The notes beneath the pieces were generated by a model. It was not told where the DNA came from and searched no databases. It worked only from the letters and a program-made list of their open reading frames with translations. Position numbers and translations under genes: made by a program. Below, piece by piece: positions 1 through 7,712 of a DNA stretch of 64,000 bases. The stretch's first letter is position 1, and each line of letters begins with the position of its first letter. The DNA is from Candidatus Scatomonas pullistercoris (GTDB taxonomy: Bacteria > Bacillota > Clostridia > Lachnospirales > Lachnospiraceae): positions 1-64,000 of the forward strand of contig DVOO01000029.1 of the NCBI GenBank assembly GCA_018713515.1, read 5' to 3'.

Positions 1-97
1 TGAAAAAATCGTTGTCCATGAAGCGGCCAAAGGTGAGGACGGAAGCCGGGAACAGGAGGTAGAAATCTTCTACCGCTTTATCGGCAAAATTGATTGA
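1..97 (+). CDS. large serine recombinase, 3' end only
   Basis: The open frame enters from the left edge and stops with TGA at 95-97; only the last 31 residues are visible. The tail pattern (KIVVHEA, then a charged stretch, then EIFYRF, ending IGKID) matches the C-terminus of DUF4368-containing large serine recombinases found on clostridial integrative and conjugative elements. These enzymes cut and rejoin DNA at att sites. The stop lies about 25 bp before a regulator gene remnant, so the recombinase gene sits at the extreme end of an element. The catalytic serine domain lies outside the window, so activity cannot be judged. Confidence 0.7.
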   Translation, partial: EKIVVHEAAKGEDGSREQEVEIFYRFIGKID

Positions 98-125
98 ATG
101 ATACCAATATCTTTAACTATGTGAA
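98..125. other. putative element-chromosome junction (att site)
   Basis: Between the recombinase stop and the regulator remnant there is only this short AT-rich stretch. The regulator frame becomes recognisable at the Glu-Thr-Gly-Ala-Thr-Tyr-Pro-Asp segment (from 123), and the preceding codon is TGT where the family normally has Trp (TGG). The switch from element to host sequence therefore falls at about 119-124, at a GA dinucleotide. Recombinases of the TndX/TnpX group are known to use GA targets; assigning this enzyme to that group is inference. Confidence 0.45.
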
Positions 126-470
126 ACCGGAGCCACCTATCCGGACATTACACTGCTGCCGCAGCTGGCCGCATTTTTCAACATCCGGATCGATGAACTT
201 CTGGACTATCAGCCGCAAATGACGGCAGCAGACAGCCGCCGCCTCTACGCCAGATTATCGGTCGAATTTTCCGTCCTTCCCTTTGAGCGGGCCCTGGACA
301 ACTGTCGGAAATATATCCGAAAATATTATTCCTGCTTTCCGCTACTGTTTCATCTCGGCTCCCTCCTGGTCAATCACTGTACGCTGTCCGGGAGCCAGGA
401 AACGAAGGAGGAACTCCTGAGAGAAGCCTCCGGACTGTTCCGCAGAATCCGAACATATACAGATGTCTTC
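117..470 (+). pseudogene. XRE-family transcriptional regulator, 3' remnant
   Basis: The frame translates to the second half of a helix-turn-helix domain (YPDITLLPQLAAFF, then IDELLDYQPQM) and then a helical region ending in RRIRT, a layout typical of Xre-type regulators of Firmicutes. An in-frame TAA at 114-116 and the adjacent recombinase end show that the N-terminal half is missing here. After about residue 105 the frame runs into sequence that on the other strand encodes a peptidase fragment, so the 3' end is lost too. No start codon with a ribosome-binding site precedes the remnant. It is most likely non-functional. The exact 3' limit is uncertain by tens of bases. Confidence 0.6.
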
Positions 471-813
471 CTCCAGCCGGTAATAGCCGAAGGGATTCTC
501 CCCCGGTGCCCTCTCTTCTCCCGGCTCCGCCGTAAAAATACCGGCCGTCCTGGTTGTGGGCAGTTTCATGGATGAAGGTAAAAAAGGTATAATCGCTGGT
601 TCCAAGGGCCGCGTCCCACATCCAGATCACATTGGAGCCATCGGCCATGGCCGCGCTGCCGTTGAGGGCGCTGATGGTATTGTTGGCCTCGTAAACCCAT
701 TTCATAACCGGATCTCTCGTCTCACCCTTCTTCTGTTCTCCGGCCGCCGCCAGCAGGGCTCCTGCCTTTCCCATACTGTTCCTCCGTCCTTTCGCAAACT
801 TATTTTCCGACCA
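470..813 (-). pseudogene. M26/Zmp-type zinc metallopeptidase, internal fragment
   Basis: The minus-strand frame carries the catalytic segment of ZmpA/B/C-like (M26) surface peptidases: KGETRDPVMKWVYEANN, then WMWDAALGTSDYTFF, then the zinc motif HETAH (around 566-580) followed by GRYFYGG and GRREGTG. Full-length members exceed 1,000 residues and have signal peptides and wall anchors. Here only about 110 residues remain, with no start and no continuation past about 499. It is a decayed fragment next to the broken regulator, so this end of the window seems to be a site of repeated insertion and deletion. Family assignment rests on the zinc motif and its flanks. Confidence 0.6.
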
Positions 814-871
814 GCCTGATTGTACTGGTTTTGCTTCCGGATACGCAATATGAGATTTCTGGAAATTCCCG

Positions 872-898
872 CAAAAGGGCCGCCCCCGGGACGGCCCC
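872..898 (-). terminator. intrinsic terminator of the MBL hydrolase gene
   Basis: On the minus strand a GC-rich hairpin (GGGCCGTCC paired with GGGCGGCCC) ends in TTTT just downstream of the stop codon at 911. Confidence 0.65.
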
Positions 899-910
899 TC
901 ATACATCCTG

Positions 911-1576
911 TTAGTAATAGAATTCTGTCCATTTACCCCGGTAGGAGCAGCAAGGAAGGAAGGGATGCTGTTTTCCTTCCAGGCGGCCGGCCCGCAGTGC
1001 CACGGCATCTTCCAGATTCCGCCCGATATATTCCGGTCCGATGGGACAGGCCTGATGGCAGGGCAGAACCTCTTCCACCTGTTCTCCCAGGGCCAGAAGT
1101 TTTTTCTGGCTTTCTATGTAAAGATCCAGGTTTCGATGCCCGCCGAATAGATAAATCGGCCCCTCCTTCTGTACCGAATCTCCAGAAAGCAGCAGTCGGT
1201 TCTTTCGGTCCAGAAACGCCACGCTCCCATACGTATGTCCCGGAATCTCGATCACTTCCAGACAGTAATCTCCGCAGGGAAATAGCTCCCCCTCTTCCAG
1301 TGGATGCAGTCCCACATCCGCTTGTACCAGGTGCCAGTCTTTCTCTCGCATATAGCAGCTTTTAAAATTCTTCAGTCCGCCTGTGTGATCCGGATCCCCA
1401 TGGGTCATAAGTACTTTTACGGGCAGATCCGTAACTGCACGAACCGCGTCGATAACATGACTCTCCTCAAACCCGGTATCGATCAGCAATGCCTCCTGAT
1501 CCCCCAGGATCAGAAACTGCCGGACGCGTCCGTCATCCAGAAAATAAAAATCATCTCTCCACCGATATGTCTGCAT
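911..1576 (-). CDS. MBL-fold metallo-hydrolase
   Basis: This 221-residue protein has the metallo-beta-lactamase fold metal motif T-H-G-D-P-D-H (58-64), then GHT (113-115), SGDS (131-134) and a late PCHQ. The set matches the two-metal site of glyoxalase II-like hydrolases. The substrate is not evident; cytoplasmic thioester or phosphoester hydrolysis is usual for stand-alone members of this size. The start is the Met 3' of a GGGAG element. A promoter (1635-1663) and a terminator (872-898) make it a single-gene unit. It is not a lactamase with a signal peptide. Confidence 0.85.
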   Translation of the reverse strand: MQTYRWRDDFYFLDDGRVRQFLILGDQEALLIDTGFEESHVIDAVRAVTDLPVKVLMTHGDPDHTGGLKNFKSCYMREKDWHLVQADVGLHPLEEGELFPCGDYCLEVIEIPGHTYGSVAFLDRKNRLLLSGDSVQKEGPIYLFGGHRNLDLYIESQKKLLALGEQVEEVLPCHQACPIGPEYIGRNLEDAVALRAGRLEGKQHPFLPCCSYRGKWTEFYY

Positions 1577-1634
1577 TCCTTCAATACTCCCTTCCGCACC
1601 TGTAAATCCATATCAATCAGCACACTTTCTTTTT

Positions 1635-1663
1635 ATTGTAGCAGGATTTGTTTTTTGATACAA
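1635..1663 (-). promoter_or_regulatory. sigma-A-type promoter for the MBL hydrolase
   Basis: On the minus strand TTGTAT (1658-1663) and TACAAT (1635-1640) are separated by 17 bp, about 60 bp upstream of the start codon. Confidence 0.55.
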
Positions 1664-1731
1664 TTACGGCTTGCTTTTTTCGGGAAAATCGGGCATGATT
1701 ATACTCAGACTGGAGAAAAGAGGAAAAAAAT

Positions 1732-2178
1732 ATGCTGAAAATCAGAGAAATGACACATGTGGACGCGGATATACTCCGTCCCATGTTTGATATGTTTTAC
1801 AGAAGCAGCGCGATGGATCATCCGGTTCCGGAATCTGTCCTGAACCGCACCTTCCGGGACGCGGTAACGGACGGAACCCTCCTGCGGGGGCTGGTTCTGG
1901 AAGATGCGTCCGGCCCTGTAGGCTTTGCCTATGTGACTTCTCTCTATTCCACAGAAATCGGCGGGGTCACGGTTATGCTGGAGGATCTGTATTTTGTCCC
2001 GGAGGTCCGTGGAAAAGGATATGGAACAGAATTTTTGCACTGGCTGGAAAATGCTTATCCGAAAGCGCGCCGTTTCCGCCTGGAAGTGACCCCGGAAAAT
2101 ACCGGGGCCGCACGCCTGTACCAGAAGCTTGGCTTCCACTATGTCCGCTACCATCAGATGGCCAAAGAGCGGCCCTGA
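1732..2178 (+). CDS. GNAT family N-acetyltransferase
   Basis: The 148-residue product is a compact GCN5-related acetyltransferase. The acetyl-CoA pyrophosphate-binding motif V-R-G-K-G-Y-G is at 92-98, preceded by the typical beta-strand EDLYFVPE, and followed by the C-terminal NTGAARLYQKLGF element. It transfers an acetyl group from acetyl-CoA to an amine; the acceptor is unknown. An AGAGG element precedes the ATG. Its 3' end overlaps the opposing acetyltransferase gene by 25 bp, so the two genes converge tail to tail. No partner gene suggests a pathway. Confidence 0.85.
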   Translation: MLKIREMTHVDADILRPMFDMFYRSSAMDHPVPESVLNRTFRDAVTDGTLLRGLVLEDASGPVGFAYVTSLYSTEIGGVTVMLEDLYFVPEVRGKGYGTEFLHWLENAYPKARRFRLEVTPENTGAARLYQKLGFHYVRYHQMAKERP

Positions 2179-2642
2179 ATTTTTTCCATAACATAATTGG
2201 TCAGGGTTACCCCTCTCCTTTTTACACTCTGTTCTTTTACCAGGCGGTAGCCCCTCTTCTCAAAAAAAGGCCGTGCGGTGACAGAGGCGTGGGTGCGGAT
2301 TTTTTCTGCCCCCGCTGCCCGCTCCAGGGTGTCACAGATTGCCGTGCCGATCCCGCAGCGCTGGTGATCCCTGTGCACATAGAGACGATCCAGGTATCCC
2401 GTCTCATCTATATCTCCAAAGCCGGCGATTCTGCCCTCCACCACCGCAATTACCGTGAAATGCTCCAGAAAGGAGCGGTTCCACTGCTCCTGGTCCTGCT
2501 CCCGGGGAGCCCAGGCTTCCACCTGCTCCTCTGTGTAATCTTTCCGGTTCACCGTATGGACAGTGTCGTAGAACAGACGGAGAATCCCGGCGCAGTCGGA
2601 GGTCCTGTATCTTCTCAGCTGTATAGTGTTTATCTGACGCAT
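2154..2642 (-). CDS. GNAT family N-acetyltransferase (YafP-like)
   Basis: This 162-residue acetyltransferase has the CoA-binding motif Q-R-C-G-I-G-T at 94-100 and the early YTEEQVEAWAP segment shared by YafP-like members. Acetyl-CoA is the donor; the acceptor is unknown. The start was set at the ATG at 2642 because AAGGAGG lies 7 nt upstream; an earlier in-frame ATG would itself contain this ribosome-binding site. A promoter sits just upstream. The 3' end overlaps the convergent acetyltransferase gene. The two proteins are only distantly similar, so this is not a recent duplication. Confidence 0.85.
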   Translation of the reverse strand: MRQINTIQLRRYRTSDCAGILRLFYDTVHTVNRKDYTEEQVEAWAPREQDQEQWNRSFLEHFTVIAVVEGRIAGFGDIDETGYLDRLYVHRDHQRCGIGTAICDTLERAAGAEKIRTHASVTARPFFEKRGYRLVKEQSVKRRGVTLTNYVMEKIQGRSLAI

Positions 2643-2668
2643 GCGAAAACCTCCTTGCACTGATTTTT

Positions 2669-2697
2669 ATTATACTGCGGCCCTCCCTCCCGCACAA
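2669..2697 (-). promoter_or_regulatory. sigma-A-type promoter for the GNAT gene at 2154-2642
   Basis: Minus-strand TTGTGC (2692-2697) and a consensus TATAAT (2669-2674) are spaced by 17 bp, about 30 bp from the start codon. The remainder of the 2643-3021 gap holds only this promoter and the terminator at 2876-2922; I see no gene there. Confidence 0.6.
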
Positions 2698-2875
2698 GAG
2701 AGGATCGTTAGGCAGAAAGAAAACCCCATGCCTATACAGAACGAGCACAGAGTTTTCTTTTCCCGTATTTCTACTTAACCACTCACTGCACAGAGCTCCC
2801 GGGACACTCCCCCAAGCGTCCGCGGCCCGGAAGATTATCTGCTCTGCCCTTATCTCCCGGCCTGTTTCTCTGTAC

Positions 2876-2922
2876 AAAAAATGTAACAGTCCAGAATCTT
2901 TTGTTCTGTCTGAACTGTTACA
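2876..2922 (-). terminator. terminator closing the cobalamin-riboswitch operon
   Basis: A 14-bp stem with one mismatch (TGTAACAGT paired with ACTGTTACA, plus an inner CAGA/TCTG) is followed on the minus strand by TTTTTT (2876-2881). It lies 100 bp downstream of the last gene of the unit that begins at the riboswitch near 11.5 kb. Confidence 0.75.
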
Positions 2923-3021
2923 AAAATTTTATCATTTATTTTTCAGTTTTAAAAGACTTTTGCCCCCGTCTTCTGTGCGCTAAAATCTCCCAAAAAGCGT
3001 CACATGTTTTGTCACACTTTT

Positions 3022-3645
3022 TCAGATTTCTCTCCGTTCCGCCTCCGGCCGCAGCAGCTCCAGTACCAGGGTTCCGGCCGTCACCGCATCCTCCACAGTG
3101 AGATAGTGATCTGCGTTTCCCTCCAGCAGAATTTTCCCGGAAGCCGGAAATTCCTCATCCGCAAACCATATATTTACCAGTATGGGATAATTTGGAAGAA
3201 AAGGGATAACCGCGCAGAAATCCGCTTTTGCCTGGATTTCTTCCGCTCCCAGTCTCCGGAAACACTGCCTGACAGCTTCCGGTGACTTATTCTTAAGAAA
3301 AGCCGCCAGATCTCTCTCCGCGTCACGGTCAAACTTGGTGCCCCGGATCACTCCCTCCCGCAGGCTTCCAAAATTAATCCACTGTCCGCTTGAAGCTGTT
3401 CCGTCCGCCAGTTCCAGGTAATGGAGGAGGATCAGATGGTGCCAGCCTTCTACAGGCGGATGGAAGACGCAGTCCGGCCAGGAAAGCGCAAACTCCCGGC
3501 CCAGGGAGGAAATCAGAAATTCCGAAGAGTCCTTCCGGTAAATTACCCCTGCTTTTTCGGCAATTTCTTCCGGATTCCGCCCGCGAAAGCGTTCCAGCGC
3601 CGCCTGCCGCATTTCCTCAAAAGCCCGGTTCGCTGTCTCTTTCAT
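3022..3645 (-). CDS. DUF3786 domain protein
   Basis: This 207-residue cytoplasmic protein resembles the DUF3786 family of anaerobes, with the LILLHYLELADG and GQWINFGSLREGV blocks, the FLPNYPILVNIWFADEEFPASGKIL block and a final AGTLVLELL. No catalytic function is established for the family. No signal peptide or membrane segment is present. It is the last gene of the long minus-strand unit headed by the cobalamin riboswitch and lies 15 bp after the LysR gene; a strong terminator follows. A role linked to corrinoid or metal metabolism is suggested by position only. Confidence 0.7.
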   Translation of the reverse strand: MKETANRAFEEMRQAALERFRGRNPEEIAEKAGVIYRKDSSEFLISSLGREFALSWPDCVFHPPVEGWHHLILLHYLELADGTASSGQWINFGSLREGVIRGTKFDRDAERDLAAFLKNKSPEAVRQCFRRLGAEEIQAKADFCAVIPFLPNYPILVNIWFADEEFPASGKILLEGNADHYLTVEDAVTAGTLVLELLRPEAERREI

Positions 3646-3660
3646 GTTAATTTCTCCTCT

Positions 3661-4581
3661 CTATGTATTCTTTTCCGCACAGGCGCAGCACATTTCTCGT
3701 ATAAATGAAATACAGTTTTCCTCGCACAGATCCAGTCTGTGATCCAGCCGTTTCAGATAGCCAAAACAGATGTTCATTTCACAGTCCTGCAGGGGAATCC
3801 GGCGGATCTTTCCCTCTCTTGCGCCCTTCTCTGTTAAGCTGCATCCCAGAAATCCCAGCTCTGTATGCTCCAGCATCTGAAAAAGCTGGCTCGTACTTTC
3901 CACTTCCACTCTTTTTTCCAGATTTGGCGTTAGAAGCTCTCCCCGGTCCGTTGACAGATACGCAAACAGAGAAATTCCCTCCTCCCGGTACTGTACATAC
4001 TGGATCCTGCGGAGCTCCTCGCGGTTCACCGCGGTTTTCTGATAGTAGGGATTCCGCGGGCCTACATATAAAACCGGAACGGCCCGGCAGATTTCCTCGA
4101 ATTCCAGCTTTCTTCTGGCAACCATGGTATTGAAAATCTGCCGCTGTCCGCCGGAGACAAAGACAAATCCCAGGCGGCTGCGGCGGTGGCCTACCTGATG
4201 GATTACAGATTCCAGCGTCCCCTCTGACAGGCATGCCTGCAGGCCTCTTTCCTTCTGCAGCATTCTCGCAAAGGCTGTTTCCAGCTGCTCGTCCAGCATA
4301 AAGGCCGCGGACAGGTACTGGCGGCGGCTGCGGCGCAGCGTATCGGAAATATTTTCCCGGCATTCCAGCATCTGGCGGGCGTATTTATAAATCTGCTGGC
4401 CCTCCTCCGTCATCACCACGCCCCTCCGTCCCCGCTCCAGAAGCAGGACGCCGAGACTGTCCTCCAGCTCTTTTATAATCTTGCTTACATTGGGCTGTGT
4501 CGTATAGAGAATCTCCGCTGCCTTGCTGAGGGAACCGGCATCCACACTGACCACAAAATATTCAAGCCATTTAAGCTCCAT
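3661..4581 (-). CDS. LysR family transcriptional regulator
   Basis: The 306-residue protein begins with a LysR winged helix-turn-helix (residues 1-60: WLEYFVVSVDAGSLSKAAEIL, TTQPNVSKIIKELED), followed by a linker helix and a periplasmic-binding-like effector domain. Such proteins bind DNA as tetramers and respond to a small ligand. It lies 24 bp downstream of the MATE gene and upstream of the DUF3786 gene in the same direction. LysR genes are more often divergent from their targets, so its placement inside a probable riboswitch-controlled operon is unusual. The effector is unknown. Confidence 0.85.
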   Translation of the reverse strand: MELKWLEYFVVSVDAGSLSKAAEILYTTQPNVSKIIKELEDSLGVLLLERGRRGVVMTEEGQQIYKYARQMLECRENISDTLRRSRRQYLSAAFMLDEQLETAFARMLQKERGLQACLSEGTLESVIHQVGHRRSRLGFVFVSGGQRQIFNTMVARRKLEFEEICRAVPVLYVGPRNPYYQKTAVNREELRRIQYVQYREEGISLFAYLSTDRGELLTPNLEKRVEVESTSQLFQMLEHTELGFLGCSLTEKGAREGKIRRIPLQDCEMNICFGYLKRLDHRLDLCEENCISFIREMCCACAEKNT

Positions 4582-4605
4582 GGGATTATCTTTCCTTTCC
4601 TTCGG

Positions 4606-5934
4606 TTATGATACGGCAGACCTTTTCCATTTATTATATTCTTTCTTCCACCGCAGCGCAAGACAGAACGCTGCCGCCAGCCAGGCGCAGGGATAAACCG
4701 CCGCCACAGCTTCCAGCGAATTCCAGATATTGCAAAAAACAGCCAGGAGCACTGTGCGCACCGCGCACATGCAGATCAGAATAATAAGCATGGGCGGAAA
4801 GGACTGTCCGATTCCCCGCAGAACATCCGCGCAGACTTCCAGGATCACGTACAGCCAGTAAAAGGGGAATGTAACCCGGATAATCCGCAGGCCGATCTCA
4901 ATTACTTTTTGCTCTGCAGTGAACAGGCGAAAAGCGGCGGCTCCGAACAAAAGCAGCAGGACCGCGGCCGCGGCCGCGTAGAGGATGCCCATTTTCAGAC
5001 AGCTTCGCACTCCCTTTTCAATTCTGTCCTTTTTCCCCGCCCCCAGATTCTGGCCCGCAAAGGTAGTGACAGCCTGGCCAAGGGCCACAATCGGCAGATA
5101 AATTACAAGCTCCACCTTAAAATAAGCGGTAAAAGCGGCCATTTCATCTACCCCCAGGCCATTAATTGCCGTCTGGACAAAAATATTGGAAATAGTAATT
5201 ACCATATTCTGGATCCCCGCCGGAACCCCCAGCCGCAGAATGGAGGCGAGAACGCCCCGGTGGATGCGGATCTTTGACCACTGAAGGTGGTACGCGTCCC
5301 GCTGCCTCATCAAATACAGAACCGTTCCGGCCGCCGCAGCAATCTGAGAGAGCAGCGTGGACCAGGCCGCTCCGTCCACGTCCATGCCCAAGTGATTCAG
5401 GCAGATCCAGTTCAGGATCACATGGATCCCCATCCCCAGAAGCTGGAAAAGCATGGGCGTCCGGGAATCGCCTTTGGCCCGGATAATTCCCGCATTTATG
5501 TTATAAATAAACAGCGGCAGCATGCTCAGCAGATAAACGCGGACATAGAGAAGAGCCTGTTCCAGGATCTCCGCCGGTGTGTTCATCCAGATCAGTATCT
5601 GCCGGGAGACGGCAACTCCCAGGATGGTCAGCAAAACTCCGCCGGCCAGAGACAGGCCCGCGGCAGTATGAATAACCCGGTGAATCTTCTCCTGATTTTT
5701 CTCGCCCGCCGCCTGGGAGATAACAACGCCCGTTCCCACTGCCAGGCCGGTGAAAAATCCCACGATACAGGTGGTAAGAAGCGAGCTGGCTCCCACCGCC
5801 GCCGTGGCATTTGTCCCCAGGACCTGTCCGACAAAGAAAAGATCCACCGTATTGTACAGCTGCTGAATAAAACTGGCTCCCAGAATGGGAAGGGCAAACA
5901 GCAGAAGCTGCCTGCCCACAGGTCCCCGGGTCAT
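4606..5934 (-). CDS. MATE family efflux transporter
   Basis: This 442-residue membrane protein has two homologous six-helix halves, as in the MATE family: the first begins GRQLLLFALPILGASF and the second LRLGVPAGIQNMVITISN. MATE carriers export organic cations or drugs using a sodium or proton gradient. The ATG overlaps the stop codon of the upstream ABC ATPase gene (ATGA), so the two are translationally coupled and the exporter belongs to the riboswitch-led unit. Coupling of an importer to an exporter is odd; it might remove a by-product or carrier molecule (inference). Length is normal. Confidence 0.88.
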   Translation of the reverse strand: MTRGPVGRQLLLFALPILGASFIQQLYNTVDLFFVGQVLGTNATAAVGASSLLTTCIVGFFTGLAVGTGVVISQAAGEKNQEKIHRVIHTAAGLSLAGGVLLTILGVAVSRQILIWMNTPAEILEQALLYVRVYLLSMLPLFIYNINAGIIRAKGDSRTPMLFQLLGMGIHVILNWICLNHLGMDVDGAAWSTLLSQIAAAAGTVLYLMRQRDAYHLQWSKIRIHRGVLASILRLGVPAGIQNMVITISNIFVQTAINGLGVDEMAAFTAYFKVELVIYLPIVALGQAVTTFAGQNLGAGKKDRIEKGVRSCLKMGILYAAAAAVLLLLFGAAAFRLFTAEQKVIEIGLRIIRVTFPFYWLYVILEVCADVLRGIGQSFPPMLIILICMCAVRTVLLAVFCNIWNSLEAVAAVYPCAWLAAAFCLALRWKKEYNKWKRSAVS

Positions 5935-6905
5935 ATCTGCCGTCCTTCCCCGTAAAGATGGCAGGCCACCTGATGATCCTCAGATACTGTGCGCAGCAAA
6001 GGTTTTTCCTTTCTGCAGATTTCCATGCACTGCCTGCAGCGGTTCTGGAAGGGACAGCCCTCCGGCATATCCAGAGGACTGGGCACCTCGCCCTCAATAC
6101 TCTCGATGGGCTTGCTAAAGTCCATCTTCAGATCAAAGATAGCTCCCATCAGGCCCCTTGTGTAGGGATGCAGGCTTCCCGCGCCGATTCTCTCTCCGGG
6201 AAGTATTTCCACAATATTTCCAAGATACATAACCGCTACCTGGTGCGCCAGGGACTGGACAAGGGCAATATCATGGCAGATAAATCCGTAAGCGATGTTT
6301 TTTTCCCTCTGAAGCCGCACCAGCAGTTCAATAATTGTCTTCTGCACAGAAACATCCAGGGCAGAGGTCGCCTCATCGCAGATGATGATTTCCGGCTCCA
6401 GGGCCAGGGCCCGGGCGATGCCCACCCGCTGCCTCTGGCCGCCGCTCATATTATGGGGATAGCGGTACGCAAAATCTCCCGGCAGCTCCACCATTTCCAG
6501 AAGCCTTCTGGCGGCCTGCTCTTTTTCACTTTGTTTGATGCGCTTAAAATTCAGCAGGGGCTCGCAGACAATATCCATGATCTTCATCTTCGGATTAAAC
6601 GCCTCTGAGGGATCCTGAAAAACCATCTGAATATTCTGCCGGTGCTGCCGGAGCTTTTCTCCCTTTAACTTTGTGATGTTCTTTCCCCGGTAGAGAATCT
6701 CACCCTCCGTAGGTTCCTCCAGAGACAGTACCATCCGCATAAACGTACTCTTCCCGCATCCGCTCTCTCCCACCACGCCCAGAGTCCGGCCCCTGTACAT
6801 GCACAGATTGATATCGCTGTTGGCCGTCAGCGTACGGCCCCCCGGCGCGGAATATTTTTTTGTGACATGCTTTGCTTCCAATATTCGTTCATGATTCTCA
6901 GACAA
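5931..6905 (-). CDS. ABC transporter ATP-binding protein (OppF/DppF/NikE-like)
   Basis: The product has Walker A GESGCGKS (about 46-53), the Q-loop in VFQDP, the signature MSGGQRQRV, Walker B IIICDEATSALD and a C-terminal oligopeptide/dipeptide extension with CPFQNRC. It powers a peptide/nickel-class importer at the inner face of the membrane. I chose a TTG start at 6905 because GGGAGG lies 8 nt upstream; longer starts would run inside the preceding gene. The TTG overlaps the end of the partner ATPase gene by 8 bp, and the 3' end overlaps the MATE ATG. The rare TTG start may lower its translation. Confidence 0.85.
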   Translation of the reverse strand: MSENHERILEAKHVTKKYSAPGGRTLTANSDINLCMYRGRTLGVVGESGCGKSTFMRMVLSLEEPTEGEILYRGKNITKLKGEKLRQHRQNIQMVFQDPSEAFNPKMKIMDIVCEPLLNFKRIKQSEKEQAARRLLEMVELPGDFAYRYPHNMSGGQRQRVGIARALALEPEIIICDEATSALDVSVQKTIIELLVRLQREKNIAYGFICHDIALVQSLAHQVAVMYLGNIVEILPGERIGAGSLHPYTRGLMGAIFDLKMDFSKPIESIEGEVPSPLDMPEGCPFQNRCRQCMEICRKEKPLLRTVSEDHQVACHLYGEGRQI

Positions 6906-7686
6906 ATCGGTAACCTCCCATTGAAGGAACACTGTCCAGCAGCTTTCTGGTATAGGCGTCCGCCGTATGGTGCAGGATCTGCTCTCTCGTTCCCGCCTCC
7001 ACAACGCGCCCGTTCTGCATTACAAGGATCTTGTCAGCCATATAGGCGGCCACTCCCAGGTTGTGAGTGACCACGATGATACTGGTATCATATTTATCTC
7101 TCAGTCCCATCATCTGGCGGACAATCTGCGCCTGGGTGGTCACATCCAGGGCGCTGGTGGGTTCGTCTGCCAGCAGAAGTTTGGGCTGAAAGGTCATGGC
7201 CATGGCAATCCCCACCCTCTGTCTCTGGCCGCCGGAGAGCTGAAAGGGATAGCTGCGCATGATATTGTCCGCCCCGGGAAGCCGCATCCTTTTCAGCATT
7301 TCCACGCACTTGTCCCAGGCTTCCTTTTTGGACAGCTTCTGATGGGTGCGGACGTACTCCACATACTGGGCGCCGATCCGCCGGATGGGATTGATCATTG
7401 CCCCGGAATCCTGAAAAATCATGGAGATTTCCGTTCCCCGCAGCCTCCGCCATTCCTCCCGGGAATACGCAAGCAGCGACTTTCCCTCAAACCGGATCTC
7501 TCCATGACTGACCCGCCCGCCGCCGGGCAGACATCCCAGTACCGCCCGGATCACAGAGGTTTTGCCGCTACCGCTCTCCCCCACGATGCTGACAATTTCA
7601 CCTTTCTTTACCTCCAGGCTGACGCCCCGGATTGCCGGATCGGAGTTTTTTCCGTATGTGATTGATAAATCCTCTATGTTCAGCAT
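6898..7686 (-). CDS. ABC transporter ATP-binding protein (OppD/DppD/NikD-like)
   Basis: The 262-residue ATPase has Walker A GESGSGKT, a VFQDSG-like Q-loop (IFQDSG), the signature LSGGQRQRV and Walker B LLLADEPTSALD. It is short and lacks the oligopeptide C-terminal extension. That size resembles NikD more than DppD/OppD, a weak hint at a metal importer. It pairs with the downstream ATPase to drive the two permeases encoded upstream in the same unit. The start has AAGGAGGAG upstream. The 3' end overlaps the next gene by 8 bp. Confidence 0.88.
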   Translation of the reverse strand: MLNIEDLSITYGKNSDPAIRGVSLEVKKGEIVSIVGESGSGKTSVIRAVLGCLPGGGRVSHGEIRFEGKSLLAYSREEWRRLRGTEISMIFQDSGAMINPIRRIGAQYVEYVRTHQKLSKKEAWDKCVEMLKRMRLPGADNIMRSYPFQLSGGQRQRVGIAMAMTFQPKLLLADEPTSALDVTTQAQIVRQMMGLRDKYDTSIIVVTHNLGVAAYMADKILVMQNGRVVEAGTREQILHHTADAYTRKLLDSVPSMGGYRFV

Positions 7687-7712
7687 CGGATCTCCTCCTT
7701 TTATCCTACTGG

